From Isoetes taiwanensis (taxonomy: Eukaryota; Streptophyta; Lycopodiopsida; Isoetales; Isoetaceae): a DNA stretch of 64,000 bases. The DNA lies in the NCBI GenBank assembly GCA_021234155.1, contig JAJEKV010000137.1, positions 1,340,225 to 1,404,224 of the forward strand, given 5' to 3'. The notes below the pieces were generated by a model that was not told where the DNA came from, searched no databases, and worked only from the letters and a program-made list of their open reading frames with translations. Shown here piece after piece: positions 31,929-44,192 of the stretch. The position numbers and the translations under genes are program-made. Numbering within the stretch: position 1 is the stretch's first letter; each line of letters begins with the position of its first letter.

Positions 31929-32492
31929 ATTCATATATAATGATGTCTAATTTTTTGAAACATGAGTTGAAACTTTACATCCATTGTATGAATTTTATCG
32001 TATACAAAGATGCCATGTGCAAAAACATTGTAAAATCAAATCTTTAAACTAAAATTAAACCTCAAAATCTTTCATACAAGCTTGAAGTCAGAATCTAGTT
32101 TCTAAGTGATTTTCTTAATCAAATGGTTGTGGAATTATAAAATCCCAATAGTATAGGATTCTTCATGCTGGGTCTACCAAAATCTTATGCTAGGCCAAAC
32201 ATTTTCAATAATTAAAAAGTGGGTGTAACAATAATAGGTTGAGCAACATCTACAACTTGGAAAGCAAGCCAAGCCAACTAAAGATGCAACGTGCAAAAAG
32301 GGCCGGGACAACCATGGCAATGTAAATTTAAAAAGTGAAAAGAAATAATAGGAACAATGCAAAAGTAAGTAAGTATATATTATTCAATCCCATTTTTTTC
32401 CGGAATAACAATTTCAACATCTCAGCCGGTTTACTTACACTCAAAACAATCCACGCAGCATTTTTTTTGGAAAAAAAACGAATCCCCTAGGC
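31929..32492. other. Intergenic, 3' flank of the GTD-binding gene
   Basis: No gene seen. As the 3' side of the minus-strand gene it may contain its terminator or polyadenylation region; the T-run on the plus strand at 32,459-32,470 is A-rich on the transcribed sense strand. Confidence 0.4.
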
Positions 32493-33899
32493 CTATCTAA
32501 AGGTCGCCGTGCGACTATATTTCTTTTCAATGTATTGGTCCCTTGAAAGGTCTTCACATATATACAAATATTGGCCTTTAAGATGGTGTCTATGGCGAAG
32601 AACCCTAGTTCTCTCGACAGCATCTTCAAATTTCACCACAATATGTCGGGATCTGCTCCCTTTTCTGCCATCTCTCCAAGCATCGACTATGGTAGGCTCA
32701 GAAATATGCATGAATGTCCTAAAAAAATGGCTCACAACCTCTTCAATTCTCTCATTTTCTTTCTCCAGCATCCCTATGATCCTCAGATTTAAATGTTTGT
32801 CTGTTTGCCTTCTCAACCAATCCACTTTTGATACCATACTTGCTCCCATGTCTACAGCCTTTTGCCCATCAGGACTTGTTTCGTTCACATTTGCCTCAGT
32901 TTTTTGCTTTACAGGCCTATAAATCAATGTCTTCTGATACTTTGATGATTTTTTCTGGCTGTTCAATGACCTTGTCTCCATGCTATGATCTGATGGAGTT
33001 TTCAAGGGTGTATCTACATCAGCAACATCCATTTCTTTCACAATTGTGCTCTGTTTTTCTTTAGGTGATGCATAGAATGATTCTAGCAATTGCTTGCTTA
33101 TTAAACGCCCTCTTTCACTCTGTCTTCTTCCTGATGCCCCCCTCTGCCTTGGAGTTGAAGAAACCTCACTTTCATCACAAACAGAGCTCCTTGCATCAGA
33201 ATCATCTGCTAAGATATCCCTGTTTGGAGTAGTGATCTTATTCAATGTTTCCATCTTGTTAACTTTTTCTTTAAAAATTTCCAGCTCCATTTCAAGGCTA
33301 TACTTTTCCTCTTCTGATTTAAACAACAGATCTTCCAACATAGCAATAGCCTCACGATCATGTAATTCCAAGAGATTCTGCTCTCTGATTTCCCTCTGTA
33401 AGGCCGCATTTTCCTTTTGCAATCTGCTTATCATAGCCAGAGTCTCTGTAGCTGCAAGGGCAGCAGAGTGTCTTTCTTCTTGAAGCTCATTAGTTAAGTC
33501 ACTAATCTTAGACTTCAAGATTTCAATCTCATCACATTCAATACCATTTTTACAAACAGAAATATCACTTACAAGAACTTTTTGCTTTCTTGATTCAAGA
33601 AACTCCATCAAAAGATCATCTTGGGCACAATCTTGAGCCAAGATTCTCGCTAGTTTCCGTTTTGCAGAACCAGGAGATGCTGCGGGAGCCAAGGGGGAGC
33701 TACAATAGGTACAGCGACTATGCAACAAACATATATGGGTAGATTCGTCGGAAAAATCAGCATCCATAGCGTGGCTTGAAAGGAAGGGCTGGAAAGAATT
33801 GTTACCGGATTGGGGAGTGAAATGCATGGATAATTCCGAAGAAGATTTGGAAGGGCAAGAACAATAGGAGCCTATACAGGGGCTGCAAAGAGTAGACAT
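32493..33899 (-). CDS. GTD-binding (myosin-binding-like) coiled-coil protein fused to a LINE ORF1-like domain
   Basis: An uninterrupted 468-residue frame, the longest intact host-like gene here. Residues 1-70 are Cys-rich (CSPC, CSC, CTYC) with no clear membrane segment. Residues about 121-215 form a heptad-rich coil with TLAMISRLQKENAALQ and DREAIAMLEDLLFKSEEEK, the signature of the plant GTD-binding domain (DUF593), which binds myosin XI tails. Residues 215-350 are Ser/Lys-rich and likely disordered. Residues 358-462 (NLRIIGMLEKEN, TIVDAWRDGRKG, RHIVVKFEDAVERTRVL, LYICEDLSRDQ) read like the RNA-binding C-terminal domain of L1-type ORF1 proteins. Upstream of the ATG is GC-rich. Either a genuine chimeric gene or a gene whose last exon was replaced by a LINE piece. 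Known members usually have an N-terminal membrane anchor, absent here. Confidence 0.7.
   Translation of the reverse strand: MSTLCSPCIGSYCSCPSKSSSELSMHFTPQSGNNSFQPFLSSHAMDADFSDESTHICLLHSRCTYCSSPLAPAASPGSAKRKLARILAQDCAQDDLLMEFLESRKQKVLVSDISVCKNGIECDEIEILKSKISDLTNELQEERHSAALAATETLAMISRLQKENAALQREIREQNLLELHDREAIAMLEDLLFKSEEEKYSLEMELEIFKEKVNKMETLNKITTPNRDILADDSDARSSVCDESEVSSTPRQRGASGRRQSERGRLISKQLLESFYASPKEKQSTIVKEMDVADVDTPLKTPSDHSMETRSLNSQKKSSKYQKTLIYRPVKQKTEANVNETSPDGQKAVDMGASMVSKVDWLRRQTDKHLNLRIIGMLEKENERIEEVVSHFFRTFMHISEPTIVDAWRDGRKGSRSRHIVVKFEDAVERTRVLRHRHHLKGQYLYICEDLSRDQYIEKKYSRTATFR
32514..32828 (-). mobile_element. LINE ORF1-derived segment within the GTD-binding gene
   Basis: Encodes about residues 358-462. 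The motif order (RIIG, VDAWR-GRKG, IVVKF, R-VL-R-LKG, ICEDLS) is that of L1-like ORF1/Transposase_22-type nucleic-acid-binding domains common in plant repeats. No LINE endonuclease or RT lies next to it in the same orientation, so it is an isolated piece. Confidence 0.5.
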
Positions 33900-35093
33900 G
33901 GCGCCCGCGTTCCACCGGAGCTCGGATTTTCAACACAGAATTTCGAAGCTTCGGCCGGCAAATCGGTCCGTTTGTCCAAATTACCTAATGGACCACTTTA
34001 TTGGCCACCCATCAATATTATTAGTATTATATTTAATATATTTGGCTTGTTTAATGCTCCTTTCAAATTTATCTTGCCCGTTGCTGCCGCGAATATTGCG
34101 AACGACCAAATTAGAATAGCTAGGCCAACACATACAGTATTATAATCGGGTCAAGATTTTTTCCAATTGTGCATTCTTGTGCTACCACGCTTCATGCTCC
34201 AATATCATAGAATCACAATCAGGTACAATAACCTTGAATTACATTTTGAAGCAGTCATCATCATCTATGAAATCTGGTGATCTGTGCAGTAGACTCAGGC
34301 AAAACCTTTCCCCAATTATGTTATTCTTAGGGTAAGCAAATTGGTCAGTGGTTTCCAGGCACCGACCGGCATTATTGGTCAGTGGTTCCAAGTTAGCAAC
34401 TCTCGGCTAATGTCGGTCGCTGCTAAACTGGCCGAGAGCTACTAAGTGGAAAGCACATCCCAATTAGCTTACCCTATAACATTAACAAATTTGTTGACAT
34501 TCTTGTATCTAACAGTCAGATTATTGGATAGATAGATCGAATCAAATTGAATTCTAACATTCCCAAGACTATGGGATCTGAAATGGTTGGTGCAAAAAAA
34601 AAAAAAAAAAAAAGTAAATATATTTATCCTTCCTTAAACATGCCATCTATTCTAGAGAAAGTAACTTGACTATAGTATCCACTATTTCCTCCCACCACCC
34701 GTGAAAATATATGTCCATCACTTACATTGCACAAGCTAGATTTAATTTTGTTTGAGAAATAGGCGTAAATTTGGGATTCCCCATAGGCTAGATTTGATAG
34801 GCATAAATTTGGGATTTCCCATCTAAGTGTTAACACACCTAGAACCTGGGACCTGCTGTGCATCACATGCCTTACACATCACGTATACGCTAGTAACTCA
34901 ATGGCCCATATGTGTCTTATGCTTGTCCATCATACCAACCTCATTTATAATATTCTTCTTATTTCTTTTGGTTTGACAAGCAATCATGCCTTTCACAAGC
35001 ATGCGATACTTTCTCATACCCCACAATATATCGCCACAATATATGTGGTTGTGCTCAAATTCACAACTATGCAATTAGTTAGTTATATTTAAA
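33900..35093. other. Upstream region of the GTD-binding gene; no gene seen
   Basis: The first 60 bases are GC-rich and probably hold the leader and promoter of the minus-strand gene. A stem-loop CTCTCGGC...GCCGAGAG lies near 34,398-34,436, a poly-A run at 34,594-34,614, and a short duplication (AAATTTGGGATT) near 34,769 and 34,805. No recognisable coding sequence. Confidence 0.45.
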
Positions 35094-35123
35094 CTAGTAA
35101 CGGGTGCCCGGCGTTGCCGGGCA
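35094..35123 (-). mobile_element. 3' terminus of a second Helitron, minus strand (Helitron 2)
   Basis: Read on the minus strand: GCCCGGC-AAC-GCCGGGC hairpin, spacer ACCCGTTA, CTAG, host T. It is the same terminal architecture as Helitron 1, with one stem base pair exchanged (A-T in one, G-C in the other). The element body extends to the right. I could not place its 5' end, so only the terminus is annotated. Confidence 0.7.
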
Positions 35124-38100
35124 TAAATACGGTTCTATCGAAGGAATTGAGCTTAATTCCTTGCATTTGTAGATGATGTTGTTATCTGTTGCTGCATTTG
35201 TACAGGGGTGGATAATTAAATCATCTTGTCTAACCTTATAAATGAGAGGATGTGGCATTAACTATGGGGTAGTCTCATTGTTTTATATTGGATTGTTCTA
35301 GTGCTGGACATTGGAAATGATCCTAAAAGAGAGCCAGTAATGCATATTTCGTGTTGACCTGCTTTGGAATTGGAAATATACCTAAAGAATTGTTGCCTTA
35401 AGCGTATCTAACATCTACGTATAAAATATAGCCATGTAGACTAATCTTCCAGATGGACAACCATAACAATAGAAATGTCAAGAAGACACATGTAGCATAC
35501 TCCGTCCATTTATTGACTATGTAGTCAAATGCATAAATAAATAAAAGAAAAATTTCAAGAAGACATCTCGAGCGATGTAGTCAAATGCATACTTATTTTT
35601 TTCTAATTAAATTTGAACGGCCATGTCTTGTTACAATGTGCATTTTGTCCACCTTTGCATTTGATGTGGTTGGTCACTTTAAGTCCACACAATGGAAGTT
35701 GAATACGAATGTATTGGAGTTTGGAGTATGCTTTTGTGCCTAAGTAAGAGGAAATATTTCCCTATTACATCTAGGTGAACACGCGTGCTTTGTTATGTGT
35801 ATGCACTAAGATTGCTGAGCCAATTTTATTTTCATTTTGTTATTACTTCTATGTGGCACTTGTAGAAGAGAATATTTGGATTGAAGAGTGAGTATTGCTT
35901 GTCCTTTATATATTTTAAGGTGGCTAATGTTAGAGTTGTTGCATAATGTGCAAAGTTGCTTGAATCATTGGACACCCTAGGAACTGACATTTGCAAATTG
36001 AATGCTCATGCACAATGTGTGGTCATGAGATCCATGACATTCGTCTATGTTGAATGTGACATTTAAACATATAGTATGTTAAAGTATGGCCGCACAACAT
36101 TTGAAAACATTCAAGTTGAAGGAATAAATAAAAAGACATAAAAAAGCTTTTCATCGCATCCGACTTTAAAAGTCATAGCAAATGCAGCTATTGAAACTTA
36201 TCATTCCATGCTAGGAATACAATATAGCACAACTGTGATTTATCATTCCATGGCAAGAATATGATTTATCTTAGTACTTGGATTGGTTTGGGCTAGAAGC
36301 TCTTCAAGGCTTCTGCTGATGGGCTTTAATTGTTAAATAACAGGCTTCAATTGTTGTCAATGCAATTTTTTTTTTTTCGAAACGTGCTATATTACAATAA
36401 CATGGATTAAGTGAGAGGATGTTGATTTAGGAATGTAGCTTAAAAAGATATTTGAAAACCTTCGAAACCTCAAGTGATCAATCTTAAAATAAAATCCAAA
36501 AGGTTTTTCTCCAAAGCAAGACTTCTCTCCTAGCTCCCAAAATAGAATACACTGAACTTGGTCAGTTATGAAAAATGGAATACTTTTCTCCCATCTTTAT
36601 CCTGGAACTTTCTTCCTCTTACCTAATCCCCATATTGGGCCCTTCATAGTAATCTTAATTCAGCATCAAGAAAGCGAAAAACAGAAAGCATTTAACTATT
36701 CATGGATCTAAAGCATGCAACATGATTTGCAGAACTCTATTTTTCTTCTTTTTTTTTCCATGAGGTAGAAATAGATGATTGCAATACATGCTCAGATTGT
36801 ACAACATGCAAAGTGTATATCAATCAGAAGTTATTGCTGGTGAAAACTCGAAGTCCATATTAGGATAAGTATAACTGCATAAAAGCAAAGAAAGATATCT
36901 TTGCAAGCAAATACCTTTGTGAAAATAATCATGTTGATATTGATAGTTCAAGATAAATGGTCTCAGTGCATGTTGCTACGTACAAAAACAATGATAGAGT
37001 TGACACATGCTTCAAAAGCTACATATGTACCACTGATATTTATTTGACGAGAAGTGCCATATGGTTTCAATTTCTTTCAAATGGCAAAACATGATCTATC
37101 TTGTTGTAAATTATAGCCCTACCTGTTGAGCAAGATCATCCTCGATAGCCAAGGCATTTGCCTTAAAAAGGCAACGGACTAAATCATATTAGTGTCTCTT
37201 ATTTCCTGCATTTACTTGAATCAAGATCAATAAAGTCTAAAGATTTCTAAAACATACAACACAGAAATTCATGCACACAACTCTTAACTTAGCAATAGAA
37301 TACCTTTACTGAAGAACACTGTAGCACGTTCTCAAATCCTAGCTTTTCAATTTAACTCCTTGCTCTTCTATTTCTTGATTGATAATATCTGTAGCTACCC
37401 AAATTCCACCGGGCAAATCCACCTCAACGAAACCATGTGCAGCAATAGGCCCCCGCATGCATGGAGAGCAGACATGTCACTCAAGGAAGCATACAAATCA
37501 ACCCTTTTATTACAGTGAAGAAAGCCCAAATAAGTACTTCCTTAATCTTGAAACCCCTTGCCTTAGGCCGATGAAGCAAATCAAATTGAGAGATTTGGTA
37601 GCTTCTTGGAAGATCAATATAAAAATATTGTTTTCCAACAAATTTGGATTTCAATGCAATGCCAAGCCAAGCCTAAATGCAGATTCAACAACCTTGGCAT
37701 TTAGGACTGGTAGGCCTCCAGCATACAGACAGGACAAACATGGGCATTGGTTCGTCCTCATACGCACAGGGACAAACATGAACATTGATTTGTTCCCCAT
37801 CTTGAAAATGCAGAGGAGCGAGAAGACATTTACTTGAATTAGGATCAAGTCTAAAGATTTCTAAAACATCTATGCTTCACCTTTATATAACACGAAAATT
37901 CATGCATGCAACTCTAACTTAGCAATAGAATACCTTTAAAGCCCGAGGGAAAAATATGACTATCCTCTCATCATCACCCGCAAAACGGAGGGTTGCTATT
38001 GATGGAAAAATACAAACCGCAAGAGCCGAACCAAACAACCGAAAACACGGAATAGAAATCTTTTAAAATGCCAAAAAAAAGACGTAATATCCTTCAATAA

Positions 38101-39520
38101 GAAATACCCAAAATAAGGTACGTTTTTTTTGACTCAGAATGCCTATAGAAAACAGAAGGATAACAACAGATAAAAAGAAGGCTACGGTGATTCTAAGCTC
38201 AACGATGCCTTGCACGATTTATTCCAAGCTCCAAACAGATGCAAAACAACAAATAAAAAAGAGGGACTCTGGTGATTTCTCAGCGATTCCTCGCACGATT
38301 CACTCCATTCTTGCTTCCATAATGGGTCAGCAATGGCCTCGTGGAAGACGCCATAACGGCTCAGAAACGGGATTTATCCCCTCATATCTGTATGATATAA
38401 TTACTCATGCTGTTTTAAATGATGAAGCAATGCAATTTGAAGCATAACCCCAAATTTATTCAAACACGGGAAAGCAAGTCGGGGCTGGACAAAGAAATCT
38501 CCGGCAAAAGTTTGGGGTTCTAGCTCTGCTTTCGCCTCCTAACCTCTTTCTGCAACCCACGACCTCTTGCTAAAGACTAACGTTGAAGCAAGGAAAACTG
38601 GACTACATTATTTGGGATTACATAGTGCAAATTACAACCAACACAGAGAAGGAAATCTGACAAATGAATTAGAGATCATGTTGTCTAAGCATGGGAATCT
38701 GATAAGGAAGAATGGGAGAGCCCAAGATGAAATGCATTACCTTAATAGAACAAAAAAGAAGCTGGAAAAACCGTATTGAGGGAAGCCCCCCTGAAAAAAA
38801 GAACCGGTTTGGACACATGCGACACATCTCGATGACAAAAAACAAAAATAGCATACCTTTTCCCGAATTCTTACTGCACGGGACTGCTCGATTCTGGACC
38901 ATACTCTTTTGCAAAACCACGGGACTCCTCTTCAAGATGAGGGCACCCAAAGACGTTTTTGAAGTATCTGTAATGGTCGAAACTATCAGATAAGATAGAA
39001 TACTTACCCCAAGTGAAGCCATGAGCCATTCGTCTAAAGCTGGTATGAGCTTGCATGCCGGAAAACCTTGAGCCTACAATCGTGGCATGCATGCAGTTGC
39101 AATCGGATAAGGAGAGCGGGGAAAAACCAAAATCATACGAAAGGAATTTCTCCCGATTTTGGGAATACCAGGAATTTATTCCGGCACCGAAAAAGCCCAA
39201 AACCTTAGGAAAATAATTTAAAAAAAATTCTTAAAATATTTCTGACCACACCGGAAAAACCGAATTTAAAAGATAGATACATAAGTAGCATACTTGACCT
39301 TTTTTTAATAATGTTAACATATCTATCAAACTTAGCACAAACATCTCCAAACATGAGATGGAAATTTTGCTAGTATGTAAAATAAATAATGTGATTATGA
39401 TTTTTTTTATTGAAGGGCGTCATTTTATTCATCACCACATCATGAGTACATTCTACATATCACATTGAAGCCAATCCATTATCTAGGCGCAATATGCTAG
39501 AAGTTGCTTTGCATACAGTT
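35124..39520. other. Probable Helitron 2 body or old repeats; no clear gene
   Basis: No intact gene. A coding-like piece on the minus strand near 37,470-37,360 reads HGFVEVDLPGGIWVATDIIN followed by QEIEEQGVKL; it is not recognised and could be captured exon sequence. The open frames at 37,379-37,837 (plus) and 39,200-38,871 (minus; MAHGFTWGKYSILSDSF) are unassigned. Poly-T occurs near 36,368. Confidence 0.3.
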
Positions 39521-39524
39521 ATCT

Positions 39525-39660
39525 AGTACGTATGGCAGGTTTAAGATCTCTACCACATGACCAGTTGGTCGTACTTGAACCCATGACCTCGGGGCAATGG
39601 ATTTTTAAGGTCCCCATTACTAGACTGATGTCGGCCATGTTTGAACCTGTGATTATGATT
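39525..39660 (-). mobile_element. Possible SINE-like sequence
   Basis: On the minus strand GAGGTCATGGGTTCAAG resembles a pol III B box with flanking context shared with 41,390. No clear A box, tail or target duplication. Low confidence. Confidence 0.2.
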
Positions 39661-39824
39661 TCCACTAGGAGGTGGAGGATGTTTTTATTTCATGCCACAT
39701 TTGCATCATCTGATTGGACATACGCCGCACACACCACATGAATACTACTTTGCCAGGACTTGTCACTAATGATCTTAATGTGAATTCAGTCTTCCATGAA
39801 CTTGGAAGGAAGGAAGGTATTTTT

Positions 39825-41335
39825 ATCGTCCACGGAGACCAATCGGTCTATGGGACCCAATACAAAAGCGCAGCAAGCGGATTACTACTCGGATTAAAAA
39901 ACCCCCGCCCCGAAGGGTTTTCGAGGGAAAAACCGTGGCAGCAATCAGCCTGCTGACAAACTGTTCTAATATACAAAATGCAAAAACACACAAATATATA
40001 CACTCATGCACCGCACCCATAGTGCCTGATCAGGGGGCAGCCAGGCGGGGGCAAAGGTGAGCTCGCAGATCTAGTACCTCCTGAATGTACGACCCCGAGC
40101 AGCACGTGACGGCGGTGTGTTCATCGAAAATGTAGGGGCAAGTCCGGCCAGTATTATGGGAGCATATCCGCCCGGACCGAATCTTTGAGCAACTCTGGAA
40201 AGTGTGAGACTCATCCTCAATGGCACCCGTTTGACAGCACTGACAGAGCCTGTCCTGGCGGTGCTCCCCAATCCACCTGCCCGTCTCGATGCGAATATGG
40301 TGGGCACCTGTGCGAATGGAGGCAACGAGTCTGCGCTTTTTCGAGGCCGGAACGAGCGGTAGAGCTGCGGGCCCGGGCTATCTGAGGTTGATATGCTCCT
40401 TGTAATGGGCCGTTTTGACCTGCTCTAGAGCGCCGGGGTTCCAGAGCTTGCTAAGGAAGCAAGCGTCCAAGTACTCCCGCAGGTTGTCACGATCGGCCTC
40501 TGTGTCCACCGCGCTGCGCACTGCTATCCCGCACGTTCCATCTGGGCGAACCACTAATCTCTCTTACCCCTCCAACGGTTACCACGAGCGGCTGGCCCAT
40601 TGCCCAGCGTAAGCCCGGTCGCGGAGTCGAGCATCACCCATATTAACCACTTTCTGAAAATAGGCGATATGTCTATCAAGGGCTACCCATTGGCGACAAG
40701 AATCCGGTTTCTGCAGCCCGAGAATCGATAGGGGACTGAAGGTTTCACCCCAAGTGCCCATGCCAAAATGCCTTACGCACTGCTCCAAGTCATTCCAGTC
40801 GCCAAAGAGACGCAGGGCCCCAAACCTCGACCCCGTCTGAAGGGCCAGTTTCGACCGGTGCGAAACAGATGTGTCCGATGGCCCCAATCATAGAGCTCGG
40901 CTTTTGATCAAGTTGTTGTGCATGGCATCTGGCGCCTTTCCAAATGCTTTGTCACCATAGCCGGATGGGCGCCCCCAACAGAGAGGCCGGGAGGGGAACT
41001 CCACCCCTAGGTACTTGTAGGTGGGCGTGACCTCTACAAGTTGTCCCCATATGTGAGTGCGAGGAGGGGGGTGGCGTGAAGAGGATATGAGAACCACCGG
41101 TCTTGGCCCGATTCACGCCGCATGTTAATGCAGCGTGACAATGTATCTAGGGCATCCAGATGAGACTGCATAGCCACGGGGTGTGGGCGAGGAAGGTCAA
41201 CATCGTCCGCATAGATGAGCCGGGGATGACCGGTGCAAAAGCGTATGCCATCCCCCCCATGCTCAATGGCCGGGGCTCTAACCGCGATCAATGTAGAGGC
41301 CAAAAAGTGTTGGGACATATTCATTCTAGAACTAG
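39825..41335 (-). mobile_element. L1-like LINE, 5'-truncated (LINE C)
   Basis: From right to left (minus strand): LIYADDVDLPRPHP with the RT YADD motif (about 41,220), TYKYLGVEFPSRP (41,010), later VALDRHIAYFQKVVNMGD, HHIRIETGRW (about 40,300) and LCQCCQTGAIEDESHTFQSC, the Cys/His C-terminal motif. The 3' region (39,825-39,960) matches the 3' region of LINE D at 44,040-44,155, including GGTCTCCGTGGACG. Frames are broken throughout. GC-richer than its surroundings. No pentanucleotide tail is visible. Confidence 0.85.
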
Positions 41336-41369
41336 TGTGCTATAACTAGAGAACGTCGAGAATATTAAT

Positions 41370-41480
41370 GGTCCACCAGCGAGGTCACGGGTTCAAACCT
41401 CGCTCATGTGGACCTGCGCTCGTCATGACCTTATAGGCAATAAAAATAGGCTCGATCCCTATGTAGTTAGGCCAATACAT
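41370..41480 (+). mobile_element. Possible tRNA-related SINE
   Basis: GAGGTCACGGGTTCAAACCTC contains a good pol III B box (GGTTCAAACC). It is followed by an A-rich stretch (GGCAATAAAAATAGG). The A box is not convincing, so a decayed SINE is preferred over a tRNA gene. Confidence 0.3.
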
Positions 41481-42640
41481 TAGTAATCCCCAGCTAAAGG
41501 CATAAAAATCCACCCACTACCACAAGGGTTGAGTAAAGTTAGCAATTGCAAGATAGGTAAATATGATAACTTTCATAGATGATGAAATGTACACATTATC
41601 TTGTGAGAAAAAAGTCTCAATTCTAATTTCTACTAGGATGTGAGAAAAAGTCTCAATTCCAATCTCTACTAGGATGGCAACATATTGTACTATTTGGATG
41701 TCCTAAACATGTATTTATTAGTACAAGAAATTTATCATTGCAAGCGAATATTTCTTTTAGTTCTAAATTTGTGCAATTAGACCTACGACTAATGTCCAAT
41801 AATTAAAAAAAAAAATCTCAGCTAAATCTGCATAGTGTCATCTTTCTTCAAACATGAGCAATTTTTAAAGTAAGGTTCGATGATTAAATTGAAATTTAAA
41901 TTAGGCTAGCACTATTAGCCATGTCAATATACATGGAGTGTTCTTTGCAAGTTTGGCAACTTAGGTCATAGAACGAAGTAATTCAAGACTCAATAAGCCA
42001 AGAGGTGATTTTTAGGCAAAGAATATGCACATTAGCCATGTTATCTTGTGTCAAAATAACTTGTTAAACATAACACTGACATATATTCTTAAACACAACA
42101 CCGATATATATTCTTACGTGTAGGCGTGGACATGAAGAATTTTGTTTTTGTTGGAGAGGGGGGATATGCTTAATGGCATGTTAATAATCAACCATACATG
42201 ATAAAAAAATTGCTACCTAATGCTTCAATAACCAAAGCATATATCGAGCAACCATGTTGAAGCATTCACTTATGTCATATCTACACATATATAATCTATT
42301 ATGTCCGATAGGGATGCCCACGTGGCAGCAAGCCATGCCTTCTAAAGTCACGCTTGTTTTTCCCGGACATTTTCCATCGAGGGAAAAATGAAAAATTTGT
42401 GTTGCTGCCACAGTCATGTGGCGGATCTAATTCCGTCGATCAGGTGTTTGGATATGTGCAAGGGGGCGTCCCAACTATCTGCCACAAAGTTGCAGCAGAT
42501 GCGATTTTGTTTTGGCCATCTGTCTCCATTTCAATGCGGCTGCAGCAAATAAATTTCTTGCAAAGAAAGAAAACTAAAACCGATGATGTAGGCTGCATCT
42601 CTCCTGTCTATTATGCTGTGATGGAGATATGAACTCCGTC
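41480..42640. other. No gene; small tandem repeats
   Basis: A 36-base unit (GTGAGAAAAA-GTCTCAATTC and onward) is duplicated at 41,603 and 41,640. A 28-base AT-rich unit with ATATATTCTTA repeats near 42,070-42,115. Otherwise unremarkable. Confidence 0.5.
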
Positions 42641-44192
42641 GGAACAGAGGTTTGAATCATCTTATGGTATGTTTTATGCAGCAATGGGATGAGCGATTGG
42701 TCCACTTATATGATCATCCTGGGGTCCTTAATTCTGTGCCTCCTTTGGTAGGTGATATTCTTCAATTCACAGAGGAGGAAGTCAAAGAAGGACTGCGGCA
42801 TCTATCTAATGGCAAGTCTCTTGATCTTCAAGGTTTGCAAGCAGAATTGCTTAAATGGGGGGTCCGCTATTGCTTACAATCATTACTACTCTTTTAAATC
42901 AAGCTTTGCAAGAAGGCTTGCCAGAAACTTGGGCTGTCAGTAAGGTCGTACCAATTTACAAAGCAGGTGATAAGCATGACCCTTCTAATTATCGCATGAT
43001 CTGAAGTTGTAGATAGCTACAAGTATCTTGGTGTAGAATTCTGTAAGAACACACTTTAGGAACAGTGTATTACCAAGTGGGTGGCTGCTGGATGGAGAGC
43101 ACTCTATGCAATGCAAAACAATTGTTTTCGCGCAGAAATTCATGATTGGCCACGGAAAGCCCACTTGTTTTGGGCTTTGGTAGAACCTGTTTTACTGTAT
43201 GGTTCTGAAGTGTGGGGGGCTGCCATTAGTGCTAGTGCTTGGGAGAGCTTGGAGCGGGTGCAAAAGTCCTTTCTCACTTACAGCCTCGGAGTTAAAACAA
43301 CGGTGCCCTATGCTATTCTTAAGAGACAGGTTCTTGGCCTCTTCAACATTCTGCCATGAAGCGCCATCTCCACTATATCTGCAAGGTGCACCACATGGAT
43401 GATGTTAGGTATCATGTTCTTGCACTTGCCATGGCTGAATCTCCTCAGCGTTTGAAACGATGTTGGAAAGAGCATTGCACTACATGGTTTGCTCGTTGGG
43501 CTGTGCAACCATAGCATTGCCTGATGCTTGCCAGTTCTGATTCTAAGCTTTTGCAACAATATCTCAATGGTCGTTTTTCTCAAAAGATATGGGACGTAGT
43601 TACTTTGGTCCAAGTGAAAACAGGTCATTATCATGCACACATAAATCCCACCTTGGCATCAGGGCCCCAAGCTTATTTGCTTGCTTCATTGTCCAGGAAC
43701 AAGCTTGTAGCTATTGCATCAATTCGCACGGGGTCCCACAGGCTACGGATTGAGACAGGTAGATGGGAGCGGCCGCAATTGCCGCGAGAAGCGAGACTAT
43801 GTGCCTGTTGCCAGTTACAGGTTATTGAAGATGAAAGCCATACTCTTCTGAGTTGCCCTGCTTTTGAGATAGTCCGGAATCATTTTTTGACCTTAACATT
43901 TTATTCCACGCTTCCACAACTTCTCAGAGCACCATCTGTGCATGACTTGGCATTATACATACTTGAGGTTCTAGATAAATGTCTGCAATTACTGAGCCCT
44001 CAGTAGTCATTATCTCCGCTTGTCTAATATCATCATTACTGCAAAGGTTTTTCCCTTGAAAACCTTTCGAGGCAGCGGTTTTTTAATCCTAGTAGTAATG
44101 ATTGTACTAGCCCATTGTATGGGTCCCATGACCTATTGGTCTCCGTGGACGTTAAAAAAACTATTCTATTCTATTCTATTCTATTCTATTCC
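42640..44192 (+). mobile_element. L1-like LINE with internal deletion of the RT core (LINE D)
   Basis: RT amino part: FTEEEVKEGLRHLSNGKSLD and LQGLQAELLKW (42,765-42,860). After NYRMI near 43,000 the sequence jumps directly to DSYKYLGVEF, so motifs A to C including YADD are deleted. Then RALYAMQNNCFRAEI, VLLYGSEVWGAAIS, HAHINPTLASGPQ, LRIETGRWERPQ and CACCQLQVIEDESHTLLSC (complete Cys/His motif, 43,800-43,860), ending at a TAG near 44,004. The 3' region matches LINE C. The tail is (CTATT)6 at 44,161-44,190. Same family as LINE C. Confidence 0.88.
44161..44192. repeat. (CTATT)n tail of LINE D
   Basis: Six CTATT units follow a short A run directly after the LINE 3' region. Confidence 0.9.

Noticed and set aside
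41370-41480. Functional tRNA gene
   Set aside because: Only a B box is convincing; no cloverleaf with acceptor stem and anticodon arm could be formed by eye.
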